Shown piece by piece: positions 5,227-8,554 of a stretch of DNA of 8,554 nucleotides. The stretch comes from an uncultured Clostridia bacterium (GTDB lineage Bacteria > Bacillota > Clostridia > TANB77 > CAG-508). A program made the position numbers and the translations under genes. The notes beneath the pieces are model-generated. The model did no database searches. It worked only from the letters and a program-made list of their open reading frames with translations, and was not told the origin of the DNA. Each line of letters begins with the position of its first letter. Positions within the stretch are counted from its first letter, which is position 1. The stretch covers positions 1 to 8,554 of the forward strand of contig CANQJY010000043.1 of the NCBI GenBank assembly GCA_947624365.1, in the 5' to 3' direction.

Positions 5227-6030
5227 TTATCTTAATTCTTCCATTGCTTTATTATATTGTTCTTCATTTGGAGCTTTTCCATGCCAACCTACTTGGTTTT
5301 CCATAAATGAAACACCTTTACCTTTAATTGTAGATGCAATTATGCAAGTTGGTTTGTTTTTTATATTTCTAGCTACTTCAAATGCTTTTATAATTTCTTC
5401 TATATTATGCCCATCTATTTTAATAATTTCAAATCCAAAACTTTTAAATTTTTCATCTATTGGGTATGGACTCATAACTTCTTCAATCTTACCATCAATT
5501 TGTAAACTGTTATTATCTACAATTACACATAGATTATCTAAATGATATTTATTAGCTGTCATTGCTGCTTCCCATATTTGCCCTTCTTCTATTTCGCCAT
5601 CTCCTAATATGCAATATACTCTATATGTCTTATTATTTAATTTACCTGCAATAGCCATTCCATTAGCTACAGATAGCCCCTGCCCTAAAGAACCTGAAGT
5701 CATGTCAACTCCTGGTATATGCTTTTTATCTGGATGTCCTTGTAAACGGCTATCAATTTTTCTAAATGTTTTTAATTCTTCTACATCAAAAAATCCACGA
5801 TTTGCTAATGTTGCATATAATGCTGGTGAGCAATGTCCTTTAGATAAGACAAATCTATCTCTGTCTTCCCAATTTGGATTTTGAGGGTCGATATTCATTT
5901 CTTGGAAATATAAAACTGTTAAAATATCTGCTATAGAAAGTGAGCCTCCTGGATGTCCAGATTGTCCGTTATAAACCGCTTCTATAATGCCTCTTCTAAC
6001 TTCTTTTGCCTTTTGTTTTAAATCTTCCAT
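5227..6030 (-). CDS. Transketolase, N-terminal (thiamine diphosphate-binding) subunit
   Basis: Transketolase moves two-carbon ketol units between sugar phosphates in the pentose phosphate pathway. In many Clostridia and archaea it is split into two polypeptides; this is the N-terminal one, 267 aa. Visible motifs are SGHPGGSLS (24-32), RFVLSKGH (59-66), TSGSLGQGLSVANG (111-124), and the ThDP/magnesium motif GDGE (143-146) through EGQIWEAA to NN (173-174). KGKGVSFMEN (236-245) and GWHGKAP (248-254) follow. The pyrimidine-binding and C-terminal domains are missing as expected, but the partner gene is not downstream, where the rplU promoter follows at once. The start at 6030 is preferred over an ATG at 6045: GAGG (6040-6043) is 9 nt before 6030 and nothing precedes 6045. 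It is last in the scpB-proS-small protein operon. A related split ThDP enzyme cannot be wholly excluded. Confidence 0.9.
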   Translation of the reverse strand: MEDLKQKAKEVRRGIIEAVYNGQSGHPGGSLSIADILTVLYFQEMNIDPQNPNWEDRDRFVLSKGHCSPALYATLANRGFFDVEELKTFRKIDSRLQGHPDKKHIPGVDMTSGSLGQGLSVANGMAIAGKLNNKTYRVYCILGDGEIEEGQIWEAAMTANKYHLDNLCVIVDNNSLQIDGKIEEVMSPYPIDEKFKSFGFEIIKIDGHNIEEIIKAFEVARNIKNKPTCIIASTIKGKGVSFMENQVGWHGKAPNEEQYNKAMEELR

Positions 6031-6039
6031 TATATATTT

Positions 6040-6043
6040 CCTC
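6040..6043 (-). promoter_or_regulatory. Ribosome binding site that sets the transketolase start
   Basis: GAGG, with A's following, lies 9 nt before the ATG at 6030. The alternative ATG at 6045 has only AATTAATAGAA before it. The resulting N-terminus MEDLKQKAKEVRRG aligns with the usual start of N-terminal transketolase subunits. Confidence 0.6.
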
Positions 6044-6050
6044 ATTTCTA

Positions 6051-6230
6051 TTAATTTACTTCATTTTGCATTTCTTGTACAACATCATTTTGTGAAATAG
6101 TTTCATTTTCAAATCCCCTACTCCAGTATCCAATTAAAAAGCCAATTACAAATGTAATTAAAATTGTTAATATGATTGTTACTTTTTGTTCTGTTTTATA
6201 TAATGATTTATCATAATACTTCATATCCAT
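6051..6230 (-). CDS. Small single-pass membrane protein of unknown function
   Basis: A 59-aa frame fills most of the gap between proS and the transketolase subunit. It begins MDMKYYDKSLYKTEQKV, has one hydrophobic helix at about residues 17-36 (VTIILTILITFVIGFLIGYW), then a short acidic tail with NETISQNDVVQEM. The basic, lysine-rich N-terminus suggests it stays inside and the acidic tail faces outward. The helix has no lipobox or cleavage site that I can see, so it looks like a membrane anchor, not a secreted protein. AAAGG and GGG (about 6238-6248) precede the ATG at 6230; an ATG two codons later is also possible. It starts 22 nt after the proS stop and ends 20 nt before the transketolase ATG, so it is surely in the same operon. 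I do not recognise a family. Confidence 0.75.
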   Translation of the reverse strand: MDMKYYDKSLYKTEQKVTIILTILITFVIGFLIGYWSRGFENETISQNDVVQEMQNEVN

Positions 6231-6252
6231 ATTTTTTCCCTTTCCTTTCTAA

Positions 6253-7533
6253 TTATTTTAACCTTTTTATTAAATTTTCTACTGTTATAAGTTCTTTTTC
6301 TCCTGTTTTCATGTTTTCAAGTTCTAATGTTTTGCCTTCTTGTTTATCTCCTATAACTATTAAATATGGTGTTCCTAATATTTTGCAATCTTTAATTTTG
6401 GCTCCCATTGTAACAGTTTCTCTATCATCTAAAATTGCTCCTATCCCTTGACTTTGTAATGTTTGATATAACCAATTTGCAAATTCTACTTTTTCTGGAT
6501 TTTCTATTTTTGGTACAATTTGTATTTGATATGGTGCAACCGATTTTGGTAAAACAAATCCACATGGTCCCCATTTTTCATCATTTATAACACATTGTTC
6601 ATATAATGCTGCAAGTGTTCTACTAACTCCTATTCCATAACATCCCATGTAGTATAGAGCTTCTTTTCCATCTTGATTTATATATTTTCCATTCATAATC
6701 TCTGAATATCTTGTGCCTAATTGGAAAATGTGTCCTAATTCCATTGTACGTATTTCTTTAAAATTTGAAATATCTTCAATTCCATATTCTTCTTTTAAAT
6801 ATTCCTCATAATTTTCTTTTTCTAAAATTTCTGTATTTAATCCTATTTTTGTTTGTTCATCATAAAGAATTTTGTCTTCTCCCTGGTCAGATATTAGCAT
6901 AAATTCTTCTGATTTTTTTCCTCCCATTGCACCATTATCTGCAACTATTGGTATAACATTTAATCCTATTTTTTCAAATATTTCTAAAAATGCTGTTCTT
7001 ACTATTTTATATGATTTTTCCATTGCTTGTTCATCAATATCAAAACTATAGGCATCTAGCATTGGAAATGATTTTCCTCTTAATAAGTATCCTCTTGTTC
7101 TAATTTCATTTCTGTATTTTTCTCCTATCTGATAAAATGTAACTGGCAAATTTTTATATGATTTTAATTTTTCTCTTGCAAATTCTAACATTGCTTCTTC
7201 TCCAGTTGGTGCTAAGCAAAATGTTCCTTTGTTTGATTCTGTAATAAGCATTGTTCCATCATCAACATATTGATTATATCTTCCTGAATTTTTCCAGATA
7301 GTATCTGGTTGTAATGTTGGCAATAATACTTCTATACAACCATATTTATTTAATGTATCAACAATAATTTTTTCTATATTTCTTCTTACTAAAAGTGGTA
7401 TCGTATTATATCCAAATATTCCTGCTCCATATTGTACTAGTTGTCCTGTTTGCAACAAAATACTTTGCCCTGGGTACATAGTATCAATATTGCTTAATTT
7501 AGTTGTGCCCATTCCCGTTTGTGATAACCTCAT
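6253..7533 (-). CDS. proS: Prolyl-tRNA synthetase, short form lacking most of the INS editing domain
   Basis: This class II synthetase charges tRNA-Pro. The 426 aa show a bacterial-type opening MRLSQ, LAPTGEEAM (108-115), motif 2 from YQIGEKYRNEIRTRGYLLRG to DAYSF (135-164), and ADNGAMGGKKSEEF (198-211). ELGHIFQLGTRYSEIMN (265-281), motif 3 GCYGIGVSR (297-305) and an anticodon-binding domain (about 334-426, with DDRETVTMGAKI) follow. Usual bacterial ProRS is about 565-570 aa, with a roughly 180-residue editing insertion between motifs 2 and 3. Here only about 45 residues (220-264) fill that place, as in the short alphaproteobacterial and mitochondrial forms. So cis-editing of Ala-tRNA-Pro is probably absent. 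The start at 7533 is preferred over 7542: AGAAGGG is 10 nt before 7533 but 1 nt before 7542. It overlaps the scpB end by 35 nt, implying coupled translation. Confidence 0.93.
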   Translation of the reverse strand: MRLSQTGMGTTKLSNIDTMYPGQSILLQTGQLVQYGAGIFGYNTIPLLVRRNIEKIIVDTLNKYGCIEVLLPTLQPDTIWKNSGRYNQYVDDGTMLITESNKGTFCLAPTGEEAMLEFAREKLKSYKNLPVTFYQIGEKYRNEIRTRGYLLRGKSFPMLDAYSFDIDEQAMEKSYKIVRTAFLEIFEKIGLNVIPIVADNGAMGGKKSEEFMLISDQGEDKILYDEQTKIGLNTEILEKENYEEYLKEEYGIEDISNFKEIRTMELGHIFQLGTRYSEIMNGKYINQDGKEALYYMGCYGIGVSRTLAALYEQCVINDEKWGPCGFVLPKSVAPYQIQIVPKIENPEKVEFANWLYQTLQSQGIGAILDDRETVTMGAKIKDCKILGTPYLIVIGDKQEGKTLELENMKTGEKELITVENLIKRLK

Positions 7534-8098
7534 TTTCTTCATTCCCTTCTATTAATTCGTCTATAACAATTTGTTTGTTTGCATCTAATTTGTATTTTGG
7601 CAATTCTGGTAAATCATTTAAAGATGTATATCCAAACATTTTTAAAAATTCCTGATTTGTTTTATATGTCATCGGTTTTCCTGGTAAATCTGATTTTCCT
7701 GCTTCTTCAATTAAATTATATTCCATTAGTTTATATATGCAACCATCTGCGTTTACTCCTCTAATAGCTTCTATTTCTGCTCTTGTAATTCTAGGGTTAT
7801 ATGCAATTATTGCTAAGGTTTCGATTGCTGCATTTGATAAATTTGGTTTTGCTCTTTGATCAATAACTGGATATATATATTCATAATATTCTTTTTTACT
7901 AACCATTTGATAGCTATCTTCTATTTTTATAATTTCTATTCCTCTTTGCGGATTTTGGTTTATCTCTGACTGCATTTCTTGAATTATTTTTTCAACTTCT
8001 TCCTTAGATAATTCTAATGCTATCATTAATTGTTGTATATTAACCTCTTTTCCTGTTGCAAATAAAATAGCTTCTATTATTGCTTTTGGGTTGTCCAT
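7499..8098 (-). CDS. scpB: Segregation and condensation protein B (ScpB)
   Basis: ScpB dimerises and binds the ScpA kleisin to form the SMC-ScpAB condensin, which organises newly replicated chromosomes. The 199 aa match the family size. Two winged-helix domains are expected. The first covers about residues 1-80 (MDNPKAIIEAILFATGKEV, then QRGIEIIKIEDSYQMVSK). The second holds the signature LSNAAIETLAIIAYNPRITR (87-106), AEIEAIRGVNADG (107-119), DLPGKPMTY (137-145) and FLKMFGYTSLNDLPELP (151-167). The Asn-rich tail at 186-199 is poorly conserved in type. AGGAAGG (8106-8112), 7 nt upstream, supports the start. It leads an operon with proS, the small membrane protein and the transketolase subunit. 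scpA, the usual upstream neighbour, is not here; the upstream DNA is a divergent promoter region. Confidence 0.95.
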   Translation of the reverse strand: MDNPKAIIEAILFATGKEVNIQQLMIALELSKEEVEKIIQEMQSEINQNPQRGIEIIKIEDSYQMVSKKEYYEYIYPVIDQRAKPNLSNAAIETLAIIAYNPRITRAEIEAIRGVNADGCIYKLMEYNLIEEAGKSDLPGKPMTYKTNQEFLKMFGYTSLNDLPELPKYKLDANKQIVIDELIEGNEENEVITNGNGHN

Positions 8099-8127
8099 AT
8101 AAATTCCTTCCTTTATCTCTTTTCCAT

Positions 8128-8156
8128 ATTTTACTATATATTTTCAATTTTTACAA
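8128..8156 (-). promoter_or_regulatory. Promoter of the scpB-proS operon
   Basis: On the minus strand TTGTAA (8151-8156) is followed after 17 bp by TAAAAT (8128-8133). Initiation near 8121 leaves a leader of about 22 nt that contains the Shine-Dalgarno at 8106-8112. It is divergent from the plus-strand promoter at 8176-8204. Confidence 0.6.
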
Positions 8157-8175
8157 TGTTTTTTAAGAATTTTTG

Positions 8176-8204
8176 TTGCCAATTTTTTTCATTTATGATA
8201 GTAT
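8176..8204 (+). promoter_or_regulatory. Promoter of the plus-strand oxidoreductase operon
   Basis: TTGCCA (8176-8181), a 17-bp spacer and TAGTAT (8199-8204), with an extended -10 TG at 8196-8197. Initiation near 8211 would place the transcript start almost on the AGGAGG (8212-8217) of the first gene. Confidence 0.65.
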
Positions 8205-8224
8205 GAGCAAAAGGAGGTAATCTC

Positions 8225-8422
8225 ATGGAGGAAGATAAGAAAAAATTAGAAATTGTTTCAGGTGATGGCGAAAATTTAGAAATTTCACCTGTTTATGGAC
8301 ATCTGAACACAGTAAAGCCGAAATGTGATAATAAGCCTAAAAATATCGTTATTCCAAAATCAAAAAAAGATGATGACGATAAACAAAATAATGAACAAAA
8401 AGGAGGCAATTCTGATGAGTAA
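8225..8422 (+). CDS. Small charged protein of unknown function, first gene of the oxidoreductase operon
   Basis: The 65 aa are almost all polar: MEEDKKKLEIVSGDGENLEI, then SPVYGHLNTVKPK and PKNIVIPKSK, ending in a run of Asp, Lys, Asn and Gln (KDDDDKQNNEQKGGNSDE). There is one cysteine, no signal peptide and no membrane segment. The middle part (about 20-46) looks like a short ordered or binding segment and the C-terminus looks disordered. It has a near-ideal AGGAGG (8212-8217) 7 nt before the ATG and its own promoter, so it is very probably translated. Its stop overlaps the next gene by 8 nt, and it carries that gene's ribosome binding site in its last codons. The tight coupling suggests a role linked to the oxidoreductase, but I do not recognise a family. 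Confidence 0.75.
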   Translation: MEEDKKKLEIVSGDGENLEISPVYGHLNTVKPKCDNKPKNIVIPKSKKDDDDKQNNEQKGGNSDE

Positions 8423-8554
8423 TTTGATTGAAATAAGATGGCATGGTAGAGGTGGCCAAGGTGCTAAAACTGCTTCTTTGCTATTAGCCGATGCAGCTTT
8501 TAATACAGGAAAATATATTCAAGGATTTCCAGAATATGGTCCTGAAAGAATGGG
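8415..8554 (+). CDS. porG: 2-oxoacid:ferredoxin oxidoreductase gamma subunit, N-terminal part (probably pyruvate)
   Basis: Forty-six codons are visible before the right edge. They read MSNLIEIRWHGRGGQGAKTA, then SLLLADAAFNTGKYIQGFPE and YGPERM. The IRWHGRGGQGAKTA and QGFPEYGPERMG strings are the hallmark start of the gamma subunit (PorG/PorC type) of four-subunit pyruvate:ferredoxin oxidoreductase. That enzyme oxidatively decarboxylates pyruvate to acetyl-CoA and passes electrons to ferredoxin in anaerobes. The other subunits (delta, alpha, beta) would be expected to follow beyond the window. Related enzymes for branched-chain 2-oxoacids share this start, so the substrate is likely, not certain. 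AGGAGG (8401-8406) lies 8 nt before the ATG, inside the preceding small gene. Confidence 0.88.
   Translation, partial: MSNLIEIRWHGRGGQGAKTASLLLADAAFNTGKYIQGFPEYGPERM

Noticed and set aside
8225..8422. DDDDK in the small protein as a functional protease site
   Set aside because: The pentapeptide matches an enteropeptidase recognition sequence, but it lies in an Asp/Lys/Asn-rich tail of a protein with no secretion signal. Composition explains it.

Overview
The window is AT-rich chromosomal DNA from a low-GC Gram-positive bacterium, most likely an anaerobic member of the Clostridia. The evidence is the era-yqzL-recO gene order, the long-form hibernation factor Hpf, the split transketolase, a pyruvate:ferredoxin oxidoreductase subunit, strong AGGAGG-type ribosome binding sites, and sigma-A promoters with 17-bp spacers. 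I cannot place it at genus level. I see no phage genes, transposase, CRISPR array, tRNA or rRNA. Most of it is housekeeping sequence.

Layout from the left. All genes up to about 8.1 kb are on the minus strand, so transcription runs right to left. At 1-137 is the start of a class I methyltransferase that leaves the window. A hairpin (201-230) and a short uncharacterised stretch separate it from hpf (323-850), which has its own promoter. Next, in transcription order, comes the cluster era (1857-2759), a 57-aa yqzL-like gene missed by longer ORF cutoffs (1638-1811), and recO (919-1647). A nearly perfect 37-bp-arm inverted repeat (2830-2907), followed by nine T's, ends the glycosyltransferase gene at 2918-4210. 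That gene has its own promoter overlapped by a palindrome. The ribosomal pair rplU (4651-5067) and rpmA (4360-4620) is expressed from a strong promoter through a three-stem leader RNA and ends at a classic terminator (4321-4346).

The right-hand operon is scpB (7499-8098), proS (6253-7533), a 59-aa membrane protein (6051-6230) and the N-terminal half of transketolase (5227-6030), with tight spacing or overlap. Divergent from scpB, on the plus strand, are a 65-aa charged protein of unknown function (8225-8422) and the start of a 2-oxoacid:ferredoxin oxidoreductase gamma subunit (8415 onward), the two overlapping by 8 nt.

The most notable points are several departures from textbook gene forms. 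bL27 starts directly at MAHKKG and the prp protease gene is absent between rplU and rpmA. The prolyl-tRNA synthetase lacks most of the editing insertion. The transketolase N-half has no adjacent C-half, and ScpB has no adjacent ScpA. bL21 carries a repeat-built Lys/Thr/Ala tail. I found no convincing new multi-gene system. The best candidates for undescribed biology are the REP-like palindrome, the possibly structured segment at 232-322, and the two small unknown proteins.
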